Shown here: in pieces, positions 30,645 to 38,910 of the stretch | Layout of the letters: each line of letters starts with the position of its first letter | How positions within the stretch are numbered: the first letter of the stretch is position 1 | Source of the DNA: Streptomyces sp. NBC_00483 | GTDB lineage: Bacteria; Actinomycetota; Actinomycetes; Streptomycetales; Streptomycetaceae | DNA length: 64,000 bases | Assembly (NCBI RefSeq): GCF_036013745.1 | Contig: NZ_CP107880.1 | Coordinates: forward strand, 5,022,001 to 5,086,000 | Direction: 5' to 3' | Notes under the pieces: model-generated | Told to the model about the DNA's origin: nothing | The model's database searches: none | Seen by the model: only the letters and a program-made list of their open reading frames with translations | Position numbers and translations under genes: made by a program

Positions 30645-32357
30645 TCAGCCGGTGAACTCCACATCGGTGATGCCCTGCTTGAAGCCCGCGCTGCTGTAGC
30701 CATCCTGGCCTGCGTGGGGCAGGGCGGTCAGCCAGACGAGCAGATAGCGCGTCTTGACCGGGTCATCGGCCGTGATCTTGGCGGAGGTGGTCCTCGAATC
30801 CGTCTTGGACCCGATCTGCTTCAGGCCGGACACCGAGCCCGGGTCGAGGGACGGCGAGGCGTACAGGGAGACCGTGGTGTGGTCGCCGCCGTATCGGAGC
30901 CCTATCGAGGCGGCCGACACCTCTTTGGCTGAGCCGAGGTCGTAGACGATGCCGACGCCGGGCTTGATGACCATCTTCGGGCCGTCGACGAAGGACTTGG
31001 TCCGCCAGTACGTCGACGTACTGTCGTCGTACGTCTTGCCGACCTCGCCCGGAGCCTGGGCGCCGCCTTCGGCGACGAACTCCTTGGCGCTCTCGATGGA
31101 GATCGGCTTCGCGTCCTGCTTGCTGCCCTTGCCGCTGTCGTCCGAGGTGTCCGTGGGCCCGGAGCTGCCCGCGCTGCCACGGTCCATGAGGGCGTCGGCG
31201 AGCTGCCAGCTGCCCAGGCCGAGGGCCGCGATGAGCAGCGCCGAGACGCCCCACTTGAGGGCCTTGCCGGTACGGCTCTGCAGCGGGGGCGGCGGCGTGG
31301 GGACGGGCTGGGTGGCGCGGGGGGACGTGCGGCCGTAGTTCCCCTGCTGGTAGGTGGTTCGCTGGTACTCCGGCGGCGCCGTGAAGGCGGGCTCCGGCGG
31401 ACGGATCTTGGGCATCTCGCCGATGGCCTTCACCAGGTCCTCCGGCGTGGTGCACGGCGGCTCCTGGCGGGACGCGGTCGCCCCGTCGTTCGCGAGCGCG
31501 CGCATGGAGAGCTCCGCCAGACCGCGGTGGACGCCGGCGCGCACCTGGTCGGGGGCGATGAGGCCGACCCCCTTGGGCAGCCCGGAGAGGCCGTAGGCAT
31601 CGTCCTCGTACGGCCAGCGCTGGGTCAGGGAGGCGTACAGGAGCGCCCCGATCGCCTCGGTGTCGGCGCGCTGCGGGGTGTCGCAGGTGATGCCGCGCAG
31701 CGCCGCGTTCACGGCGAGGCCGCGGATGCGCCACTGACCGGTGGAGGTGCGCAGTACGGCGCTCGGCGTGAGGCGCAGATGGGCGAGGCCCTCACGGTGG
31801 GCGGCCGCCATGGCGTGGGAGACCTGGTTGACCATCTGGTACGCGTCGTGCGCCTCGAGGGGGCCGAGGGCGAGCAGGGTGGTCAGTTCCGTGGCGTCGG
31901 GCAGCCACTCGTGGACGACATAGACGAGGTCGTTCTCCTCGACCGCGTCCAGCACCTGCACGAAGCGGGGGTCGCCCAGAAGGGCCGACGAGCGCGCGGC
32001 GGCGAGCACCGAACGGCCCCTGGGGTGATCGGCGGGGAGGATGTGCACACCGACGGCGCGGCGAAGCTTCTCATCCATCGCACGCCAGCTGCTGAAACCG
32101 TCCAGACGGGTGACGCACTCCTCGAGCCGGTAGCGTCTGGCGAGCTTGTGGCCGCTGTGCAACTCGGGCGGCGACGCGGCGCCGGGGCTCATATGAGTCC
32201 CCGTCTCCGCGGTGTCCACGGCTTCCTCGCGCTCCGGCGCGTCCTGCTCCCCGGTATCGGCCACCCCGTCGGCCGTGACCTTGTCCGCCTTGGCGGTCAG
32301 CGGCTCATCACCACTGTTGTCGGCCACGTCGACGGCAGCCGTGCTCCGTTCCGCCAC
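30645..32357 (-). CDS. Membrane pseudokinase with extracellular F5/8C-like domain
   Basis: A 570-residue protein with a kinase-like fold (about 60-310) and no catalytic residues: the VAIK lysine is absent (RRAVGVHIL), the HRD loop reads AHLRLTPSAV, and DFG reads IRGLAVN. A Pro-rich linker, one membrane segment (WGVSALLIAALGLGSWQLA, about 380-398) and an extracellular domain resembling a discoidin module (STYWRTKSF, GIVYDLGS) follow. The neighbour is murJ; the mycobacterial MurJ protein carries equivalent domains fused. It probably scaffolds the flippase. GTG at 32357 has AGGAG at good spacing; the frame is open to 32417. Confidence 0.85.
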   Translation of the reverse strand: MAERSTAAVDVADNSGDEPLTAKADKVTADGVADTGEQDAPEREEAVDTAETGTHMSPGAASPPELHSGHKLARRYRLEECVTRLDGFSSWRAMDEKLRRAVGVHILPADHPRGRSVLAAARSSALLGDPRFVQVLDAVEENDLVYVVHEWLPDATELTTLLALGPLEAHDAYQMVNQVSHAMAAAHREGLAHLRLTPSAVLRTSTGQWRIRGLAVNAALRGITCDTPQRADTEAIGALLYASLTQRWPYEDDAYGLSGLPKGVGLIAPDQVRAGVHRGLAELSMRALANDGATASRQEPPCTTPEDLVKAIGEMPKIRPPEPAFTAPPEYQRTTYQQGNYGRTSPRATQPVPTPPPPLQSRTGKALKWGVSALLIAALGLGSWQLADALMDRGSAGSSGPTDTSDDSGKGSKQDAKPISIESAKEFVAEGGAQAPGEVGKTYDDSTSTYWRTKSFVDGPKMVIKPGVGIVYDLGSAKEVSAASIGLRYGGDHTTVSLYASPSLDPGSVSGLKQIGSKTDSRTTSAKITADDPVKTRYLLVWLTALPHAGQDGYSSAGFKQGITDVEFTG

Positions 32358-32477
32358 CGTCGCTCCTGCCTCCCCATCCGTTGCACTCACTCCGACGCCA
32401 AAGCCAATTGTGCCCACAGTCCGGCGCTATGCACGACACGCGATGGCCGCCGATGGTTGCACACAGTTCCGGCCGAC

Positions 32478-34724
32478 TCAGCGGCCGAGACGACCGCGGA
32501 CCATGCCGACCAGCGAATTCAGTTCCTCGATCCTCATCTTGCGGGCTGCCACGTAGAAGACTCCGAGCAGTGCCGCACTGCCCACGACCAGCGCCGCGAT
32601 GGAGCCGAGCACACCGTGGCCCAGTGCTTGCGTGACCGCGTACCCGATTCCGCCACCGACGACCGTCGCCGGCAGCGCCGCGAGGCAGAGCCGGGCGTAG
32701 GTACGGACGACGTGCGCGCCGTCCAGGTCGCCGCCGAGCCGGTTGCGCAGTCGCCGCCAGGCCACGCCGACGCCGATCGCGTATGCGATGCCGTACGAGA
32801 GTGCCATGCCGACGACGGCCCACTGGGCGGGCAGGATCAGGTAGCAGATGCCCGAGGCGGCGGCGTTGACCGCGGCGACGATGACCGTGTTGTAGAAGGG
32901 CGTCCGAGTGTCCTCGTACGCGTAGAAGCCACGCAGCACGACGTACTGCACGGAGTACGGAATGAGGCCGATACCGAACGCCATGAGGATGTAGCCCATG
33001 GACTGGGCGGCCTCGACACCGCTGGAACCGAAGAGCAGGGTGCACATCGGGACGCCGAGCGCCACGAACATGAACGAGATCGGCACGATCGCCACGGCCG
33101 AGGTGCGCAGGCCGGAGGAGATGTCGTCGCGGACCGCGCCCGGGTCGCCGTCGTGGGCGGAGCGCGAGATGCGCGGCAGCAGGGCGGCCATGACGGAGAC
33201 GGTGATGATCGCCTGCGGCATGCCCCAGATCAGCTGGGCGTTCGAGTAGCCCATGATGCCGGTGCCGTCGACCGGGGACGCCTCGCCCGCCGCGGTGGCG
33301 AGCTGGGTGACGACCAGCACGCCCGCCTGGTTGGCGAGGACGAACAGGACGGTCCACTTGGCGAGCTTCACGGCCCTGCCGAGTCCGTGGCCCTTCCAGT
33401 CGAAGCGCAGACGGAATCGGAAGCCGGTCTCGCGCAGGTACGGGATCATCGCGAGGGACTGCACGACGAGGCCCAGCAGGGTGCCGATGCCGAGGAGGCG
33501 GATGCCCTCGTCGGGGATCGTCGTGACGCCCATCTGCGATTCGGCCGCGGTCCCGTAGACCCAGATGAACGTGCCGAACGTGAAGATCATGACGATGTTG
33601 TTGAGGACCGGGGTCCACATCATCGCGCCGAACTTCCCGCGTGCGTTCAGGATCTGGCCCATCACCACGTGGATGCCCATGAAGAAGATCGTGGGCAGGC
33701 AGTAGCGGGCGAAGGCGACGCCGACGCTGTTGGCGTCCGAGTCGTTGGCGACCGTGTTCGACATCAGGTGGATCAGCAGGGGTGCCGCGAAGACGACGAC
33801 TGCCGTGATGGCGGCGAGGGCCACCATGACCAGCGTGAGCAGGCGGTTGGCGAAGGCCTCGCCGCCGTCCTCGTCCTCCTTCATCGCGCGCACCAGCTGC
33901 GGCACGAACACCGAGTTCAGGCCGCCGCCGACGGTGAGGATGTAGATCATCGTCGGCAGTGTGTACGCGACGGACCAGGTGTCACCCAGCAGTCCGGCGC
34001 CCAGCGCCGCGGTGATCACCATGGTGCGGACGAAGCCGGTGAGGCGGGAGACCAGCGTGCCCGCCGCCATCACCGCGCTCGACTTCATGATGCTGGAGGC
34101 GCGGCCGCCCTTCTTCGCCGCGGGCGCCGGTGCGGGGGTGGCGGCCGGTGGCGGCGGGGGCTGCGGAGGACCGAGCTGTGTGGTCGGGTTGTCGACGGGC
34201 TCGGCCGGCGGGCGGCCACCGCTGTGGCCGGGCTGCTGGTCGCGGTACAGGTGCGCGAAGGCGTCCGGCTCGTGGCTCTCCTCCGCGGAGTGCGTCACCA
34301 GGTCGTCGACGCCCACGAATTGCGTCGTACGGGCGTCGTCGCCGTACGGCAGGTGCTGTGTGGGGCCCGCCGGCTCCGGCGCGGGCGTCTGCGCCCACAC
34401 GCGGGGGTCGGGCTGGTACTGCTGCGCGGGCGGCGGCGCGTACAAGGGCTGCTGCGCCTGCTGCGTGCCCGGGGGCGGCGGAGGATGCGCGGCGCGGTCG
34501 TACAACGCCTCGGTCACCGGGTCCTGGGCGGTCAGGTCGTGCGCCCGGTACGGATCCTGCTCGTACGCGTCCTGAAGGTACGCGTCCTGCGGATACGCGT
34601 CGGGAGCAGGCTGCGGCGGCGGCACCTGCCCCTCGGGCTGTGGTGAACCGGCGTACGGCCGGCCATCGCCCGAGGCAGAGCCGCCCGAGCCGTGGCCACG
34701 CTCACCGTCGTACGGCGCGTTCAT
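32478..34724 (-). CDS. murJ: Lipid II flippase MurJ (MviN)
   Basis: A 748-residue MOP-superfamily flippase moving lipid II across the membrane. The first 210 residues are a cytoplasmic Pro/Gln/Tyr-rich extension (repeated PQDAY/LQDAY). The membrane core starts at KSSAVMAAGTLVSRLTGFVR, the MurJ N-terminal motif with catalytic arginines, and has about 14 helices; NxxF-type GGGLNSVFVPQL is present. The C-terminus is RIEELNSLVGMVRGRLGR. It lies 120 bases upstream of the pseudokinase gene on the same strand, as in the mycobacterial fusion. Confidence 0.95.
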   Translation of the reverse strand: MNAPYDGERGHGSGGSASGDGRPYAGSPQPEGQVPPPQPAPDAYPQDAYLQDAYEQDPYRAHDLTAQDPVTEALYDRAAHPPPPPGTQQAQQPLYAPPPAQQYQPDPRVWAQTPAPEPAGPTQHLPYGDDARTTQFVGVDDLVTHSAEESHEPDAFAHLYRDQQPGHSGGRPPAEPVDNPTTQLGPPQPPPPPAATPAPAPAAKKGGRASSIMKSSAVMAAGTLVSRLTGFVRTMVITAALGAGLLGDTWSVAYTLPTMIYILTVGGGLNSVFVPQLVRAMKEDEDGGEAFANRLLTLVMVALAAITAVVVFAAPLLIHLMSNTVANDSDANSVGVAFARYCLPTIFFMGIHVVMGQILNARGKFGAMMWTPVLNNIVMIFTFGTFIWVYGTAAESQMGVTTIPDEGIRLLGIGTLLGLVVQSLAMIPYLRETGFRFRLRFDWKGHGLGRAVKLAKWTVLFVLANQAGVLVVTQLATAAGEASPVDGTGIMGYSNAQLIWGMPQAIITVSVMAALLPRISRSAHDGDPGAVRDDISSGLRTSAVAIVPISFMFVALGVPMCTLLFGSSGVEAAQSMGYILMAFGIGLIPYSVQYVVLRGFYAYEDTRTPFYNTVIVAAVNAAASGICYLILPAQWAVVGMALSYGIAYAIGVGVAWRRLRNRLGGDLDGAHVVRTYARLCLAALPATVVGGGIGYAVTQALGHGVLGSIAALVVGSAALLGVFYVAARKMRIEELNSLVGMVRGRLGR

Positions 34725-34769
34725 GGTTACCCCACCTCATCGTCCCCGGCCCAGCGGCCCCGACATCGC

Positions 34770-37139
34770 TCAACGGTCCACTCTCTCACTCGTGCCCGAC
34801 GCCTCCGTGCTTTCCGGAGCGGTGTCAGCCGTCGGGTCACTCGGCTGCTGCGGAACGTCTGCCCGTGCGGGGTCGGTCGGGGCGCCGTCCGGCTCGTCGC
34901 CCTTGTCGTCGTCCGCGGCCACGGAGTCGCCCTCAGGGGCGTCCTCGTCGGGCTGCGCGGCGACGGCACGCTTGCGCTGCTGGTACATCCGGTATCCGGC
35001 CAGGACGAGCAGCAGGACACCGCCGGCGATGACGAGCATCACGGTCGGGGTGACCTCGGTGACGTCGACCTTGAAGGCGAGCGGCTTGCCGTAGGGCGCA
35101 CCGTCCTTGGTGTACAGCTGGGCATGCACCGTGATCGGGCCCGTCGCCTTGGCCGTGGTCGTGAACTTCACGGACTGGCTGTGCCCGCTGGCGATCTTCA
35201 CTTCCTGGTCCTGGAAGGCGGCGTCGCCGATCTTGAGGCGGGTGCCGTTGCCCGAGGTGAGGCGCAGCGTCAGGTGGTCGACGTCCTGCCACAGGTTGTT
35301 CTGCACCGACACCGGGATCGTCGCGCTGCGCCCGGAGAGCTTCACCTCGGACTTGTCGATCAGCGCCACCTGTTCGGTGAGGCCCGACAGATACGAGGAG
35401 ACGCCGTCGCGGAAGTTCCCCGAAGTGTCCGACTCCGTACGCCACGACGTGGACATCTCCCGGTCCATCGCGCGGCCGAACGGCGTCACCACGCGGGACT
35501 GGTCGGTGAGGACGACCTTGAAGTTCTCGAGGTCGCGCTGGGTCGCCTGGATCTGCTCGAAGGCCGACTGCGGCAGCTCCTGCTTGCGCAGCGACGAGGG
35601 GTACGCATGCGGGACACGCGTGGTGGCGGCCGAGTCGGGCTTCGCCTTCGCGGCGGCCGACAAGGTCTGGGGCTGCGACCAGGTGCCGTCCTGCAGTGCG
35701 TGCAGCGCCTTGGCCATGGTCTGGGCCTGGCTCGCGGTGGGCATGCGCTGAGGGGCCACGACGACGCTGCGCTGCTTGCGCGTCTGCTTGTTGAGCATCA
35801 GGGACTGAGCGAGGAACTTCTGCACGGCGAGCGTGGAGCTCTCGGCGCCCGTCATGTCGCCCTGGAAAGCGGTCGACAGTCGGCCGTCGGCGACCACGGC
35901 CGAGGCGCCACCGCCGATCGGGCGGGCGGCGGACGGCGTGTACGCCAGCCCTCCGGTCTCCGGGAAGTGGTCGCTGCGCGCGATGATCTTGTCGGCGCCC
36001 GCGGACGTGGCGACCTTGACGATGTCGCGGTCGACGGCGCCTTCCGCGGGCCATGCGTACGACGTGTCCGGCTTGGTGTGCAGGATCGTCTGCACGGTCA
36101 GGTTGGCGGCGTCCGTGGCGTCCTTCAGGTGGCTGAGGGAGCCGGTGACCTTTGTGCCCGTGTGCGCGAGCGACGCGAGATCCGGGTCGGCGAACGGAAG
36201 CGTGACCACCTTCTGGCTCTGCACCGCGGTCTCCAGGTCGCTCAGCCACTGCTTGGCGTCCGCCTGGTTCTTGCCCGACCTGAGCTTTCCGCCGGGACCC
36301 TTGACCTTGTACGGCTCCGTCATGGCGTCGACCGAAGCCAGCAGGTCGGGGTCGATCACCCAGGTCACGTCGAGTTCGCTGCCGAGGGCCAGCATCTGCT
36401 GGAGGCGGCCGCCCGGACCGATCTGCTTCGCCAGGTCGTTGTCGTCGAAGACCGGCGTCTGCTGTTCGTTCGCGCCCGTCTCCGCGGTGAGATGGGAATC
36501 GGAGATCAGCGGCCACAGGGCCGTCGTCTTCGTGCTCGTATCGGCGCTGCTCGGCTGCCAGGGCAGGAAGGTCCGCTGGATGCCGAGCGTCTGCTGGTAC
36601 GGCTGCGCGGCGGTCTGTCCCTTCAGTGCGACGCTGAGCTGGTAGACGCCGTCGGCGCCGAGGTGCAGTGCCTTGACGGGGACGGACAGCGTGAAGTTCT
36701 GCGCGACGCCGGGCGCCAGCTTGGCGAACTTCTTGCCGTACTTGCGGGAGAGCTCGTTGCCGTCCGCGGCGCCGCCCGTGCCGTTCTTCGCGGCCTCGTC
36801 GACGGCCGTGCGGCCGCTGTAGGACGTGCCGACCCGCAGGCCCACGTGGGCGCCGGTGACCGTCCGCTTGCCCTTGTTCGTCACCGTGCCGCTGACCGTC
36901 ACGGTGTCGCCGTCCGTCGGCGCGCTGGGCGACAGGGAGTTCACGGCCACGTCGACCGTGCTGGTCCCTGTCGCGCTCGAGGCGGCGGTGGCCGGGGTGG
37001 CGGCGCCGGCGGGGGCCGCGGCAGGCAGCAGCGGCAGCGACGCCAGGAGCGGCGCAGCCGCGAGCAGGGCCCCGGTGCGCCGCAGCAGTCGCCGTGCAGG
37101 TGAGGGACTCACCGTTGGGAAGTCTGCCGCCTCGGCCAC
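34770..37139 (-). CDS. DUF6049 family secreted membrane-anchored protein
   Basis: A 789-residue protein with a signal peptide (RRTGALLAAAPLLASLPLL, about 17-45), a large extracellular region, a C-terminal membrane segment (VMLVIAGGVLLLVLAGY near 710) and an acidic tail. The extracellular part begins with an Ig-like module (DTVTVSGTVTNKGKRTVTG), contains a glycoside-hydrolase- or deacetylase-like core (TWVIDPDLLASV, VVTLPFADPDLASL) without an assigned active site, and ends with another beta module. It is conserved upstream of murJ in Streptomyces, suggesting an envelope role. GTG 37139 is chosen over GTG 37112; neither ribosome site is strong. Confidence 0.82.
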   Translation of the reverse strand: MAEAADFPTVSPSPARRLLRRTGALLAAAPLLASLPLLPAAAPAGAATPATAASSATGTSTVDVAVNSLSPSAPTDGDTVTVSGTVTNKGKRTVTGAHVGLRVGTSYSGRTAVDEAAKNGTGGAADGNELSRKYGKKFAKLAPGVAQNFTLSVPVKALHLGADGVYQLSVALKGQTAAQPYQQTLGIQRTFLPWQPSSADTSTKTTALWPLISDSHLTAETGANEQQTPVFDDNDLAKQIGPGGRLQQMLALGSELDVTWVIDPDLLASVDAMTEPYKVKGPGGKLRSGKNQADAKQWLSDLETAVQSQKVVTLPFADPDLASLAHTGTKVTGSLSHLKDATDAANLTVQTILHTKPDTSYAWPAEGAVDRDIVKVATSAGADKIIARSDHFPETGGLAYTPSAARPIGGGASAVVADGRLSTAFQGDMTGAESSTLAVQKFLAQSLMLNKQTRKQRSVVVAPQRMPTASQAQTMAKALHALQDGTWSQPQTLSAAAKAKPDSAATTRVPHAYPSSLRKQELPQSAFEQIQATQRDLENFKVVLTDQSRVVTPFGRAMDREMSTSWRTESDTSGNFRDGVSSYLSGLTEQVALIDKSEVKLSGRSATIPVSVQNNLWQDVDHLTLRLTSGNGTRLKIGDAAFQDQEVKIASGHSQSVKFTTTAKATGPITVHAQLYTKDGAPYGKPLAFKVDVTEVTPTVMLVIAGGVLLLVLAGYRMYQQRKRAVAAQPDEDAPEGDSVAADDDKGDEPDGAPTDPARADVPQQPSDPTADTAPESTEASGTSERVDR

Positions 37140-37323
37140 GTGGTCGTCCGTCCCTCGTCGTCGTCGGTGGTCGCAGATGTGTCCACGCATGGTAACGAGG
37201 AGCACTGTGGCTGAGTGCCACGGTCTGCCCGGCTTGATCGTGGGGGCAAGAGTAGGGGGGCCGCCGATGTGCTCCTGTCGCGGGCCCGGCAAACAAGTTT
37301 CGGCCCGGGCCGCCCGGGCCACG

Positions 37324-37329
37324 TACCCT
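37324..37329 (+). promoter_or_regulatory. -10 element for leaderless cca transcription
   Basis: TACCCT ends 8 bases before the cca GTG, and no ribosome binding site is present, so transcription probably begins at or within a base or two of the start codon. Confidence 0.5.
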
Positions 37330-37337
37330 GTCCTGTT

Positions 37338-38810
37338 GTGCCGAACGCCAATGAAGACACCCCCAGCACCCTGAGCCAGGTGCAGCACCGTGCGGTCAGC
37401 GAACTGCTGCGGGTCTCGCCTGTCGCAGACGATCTCGCCCGTCGATTCCAGGAGGCCGGGTTCTCCCTCGCCCTGGTCGGTGGTTCGGTGCGGGACGCAC
37501 TGCTCGGCCGGCTCGGCAACGACCTGGACTTCACCACTGACGCCCGCCCCGAGGACGTATTGAAGATCGTTCGTCCCTGGGCCGACGCGGTGTGGGAGGT
37601 CGGGATCGCGTTCGGCACCGTCGGTTGCCAGAAGGATGCCCGCGTCGGAGACGCTGATCATCGCTTTCAGATCGAGGTCACGACCTACCGCTCGGAGGCG
37701 TACGACCGCACCTCCCGCAAGCCCGAGGTGTCGTACGGCGACTCCATCGAAGAGGACCTGGTCCGCCGGGACTTCACCGTCAACGCGATGGCCGTGGCGC
37801 TCCCCGAGAAGGAATTCATCGATCCGCACGGCGGCATCAGTGACCTGTCCGAGCGGGTGCTGCGTACGCCCGGCACCCCGGAGGACTCCTTCTCCGACGA
37901 CCCGCTGCGGATGATGCGGGCCGCCCGGTTCGCCGCTCAGCTCGACTTCGAGGTCGCCCCTGAGGTCGTCGCCGCCATGAAGGCCATGGCAGGCCGCATC
38001 GAGATCGTCTCCGCGGAGCGCGTACGTGACGAGCTCAACAAGCTGATTCTCTCCGCGCACCCGCGCAAGGGCCTGACGCTGCTCGTCGAGACCGGTCTGG
38101 CCGATTCCGTACTGCCCGAGCTGCCCGCTCTGCGCCTGGAGCGTGATGAGCACCACAGGCACAAGGATGTCTACGACCACACGCTGATCGTGCTCGAGCA
38201 GGCGATGGCGTTGGAGACCGACGGCCCCGATCTGACGCTGCGCCTCGCCGCGCTGCTCCACGACATCGGGAAGCCGCGCACCCGCCGCTTCGAGAAGGAC
38301 GGCCGCGTCTCCTTCCACCACCACGAGGTGGTCGGCGCCAAGATGACGAAGAAGCGCATGACCGCGCTCAAGTACTCCAATGAATTGGTGAAGGACGTCT
38401 CGCGCCTCGTCGAGCTGCACCTGCGCTTCCACGGCTACGGCACCGGCGAGTGGACGGATTCCGCCGTACGTCGCTACGTACGGGACGCGGGGCCGCTCCT
38501 CGGTCGGCTGCACAAGCTGACCCGTTCCGACTGCACGACGCGCAACAAGAGGAAGGCCAACGCGCTTTCGCGTGCGTACGACGGCCTTGAGGAGCGCATC
38601 GAGCGGCTTCAAGAGCAGGAGGAGCTGGACTCGATCCGGCCCGACCTCGACGGAAACCAGATCATGGAGATCCTCGGCGTCAGCCCGGGACCGGTGATCG
38701 GGCAGGCGTACAAGTTCCTGCTGGAGCTGCGCCTCGAGAACGGTCCGATGGAGTACGACGCGGCAGTGTCGGCGCTCAAGGAATGGTGGGCCGACCGCTC
38801 GCAGGACTGA
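37338..38810 (+). CDS. cca: CCA tRNA nucleotidyltransferase / poly(A) polymerase family
   Basis: A 490-residue class II nucleotidyltransferase. The head motif LVGGSVRDALLGRLGNDLDFTT holds the GS pair and the DxD metal ligands. RRDFTVNAMA and DDPLRMMRAARFA define the neck and body. An HD domain follows (AALLHDIGKPRTR, residues about 305-317), as in actinobacterial CCA enzymes. Since the tRNA genes here lack encoded CCA, this enzyme is needed for every tRNA. The GTG start is leaderless-like. The family also includes poly(A) polymerases. Confidence 0.93.
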   Translation: MPNANEDTPSTLSQVQHRAVSELLRVSPVADDLARRFQEAGFSLALVGGSVRDALLGRLGNDLDFTTDARPEDVLKIVRPWADAVWEVGIAFGTVGCQKDARVGDADHRFQIEVTTYRSEAYDRTSRKPEVSYGDSIEEDLVRRDFTVNAMAVALPEKEFIDPHGGISDLSERVLRTPGTPEDSFSDDPLRMMRAARFAAQLDFEVAPEVVAAMKAMAGRIEIVSAERVRDELNKLILSAHPRKGLTLLVETGLADSVLPELPALRLERDEHHRHKDVYDHTLIVLEQAMALETDGPDLTLRLAALLHDIGKPRTRRFEKDGRVSFHHHEVVGAKMTKKRMTALKYSNELVKDVSRLVELHLRFHGYGTGEWTDSAVRRYVRDAGPLLGRLHKLTRSDCTTRNKRKANALSRAYDGLEERIERLQEQEELDSIRPDLDGNQIMEILGVSPGPVIGQAYKFLLELRLENGPMEYDAAVSALKEWWADRSQD

Positions 38811-38820
38811 GACGTGCGGA

Positions 38821-38862
38821 ACGCGTAGGGCTCTGTTTCACGTGAAACAGAGCCCTACGCGT
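38821..38862. terminator. 42-bp perfect palindrome: terminator with parS at its centre
   Basis: ACGCGTAGGGCTCT-[parS]-AGAGCCCTACGCGT is perfectly symmetrical around 38841/38842. It lies 10 bases after the cca stop, between convergent genes, and would fold into a very strong hairpin on either strand. Confidence 0.85.
38835..38848. other. parS site (perfect) at the palindrome centre
   Basis: GTTTCACGTGAAAC forming the tip of the cca terminator stem. Confidence 0.95.
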
Positions 38863-38884
38863 ATCTACAGAGCCCTACGCATAT
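38848..38884. repeat. Direct repeat of the terminator arm
   Basis: CAGAGCCCTACGCGTAT (38848-38864) recurs as CAGAGCCCTACGCATAT (38868-38884), one change and a 3-base gap. Confidence 0.85.
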
Positions 38885-38896
38885 TTGGGGAGCGAT

Positions 38897-38910
38897 GTTT
38901 CACGTGAAAC
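38897..38910. other. parS site (perfect) supplying the MFS stop codon
   Basis: GTTTCACGTGAAAC. On the minus strand the frame reads CGT TTC ACG TGA, so the site encodes the last residues and stop of the transporter. Confidence 0.95.

Noticed and set aside
31527..34646. 1039-codon frame opposite the pseudokinase and murJ
   Set aside because: Antisense shadow; murJ and the pseudokinase explain the coding signal.
37140..38612. Long N-terminal extension of the DUF6049 frame (open to 38612)
   Set aside because: The extension lies antisense to cca; a signal peptide begins soon after the GTG codons at 37139 and 37112.
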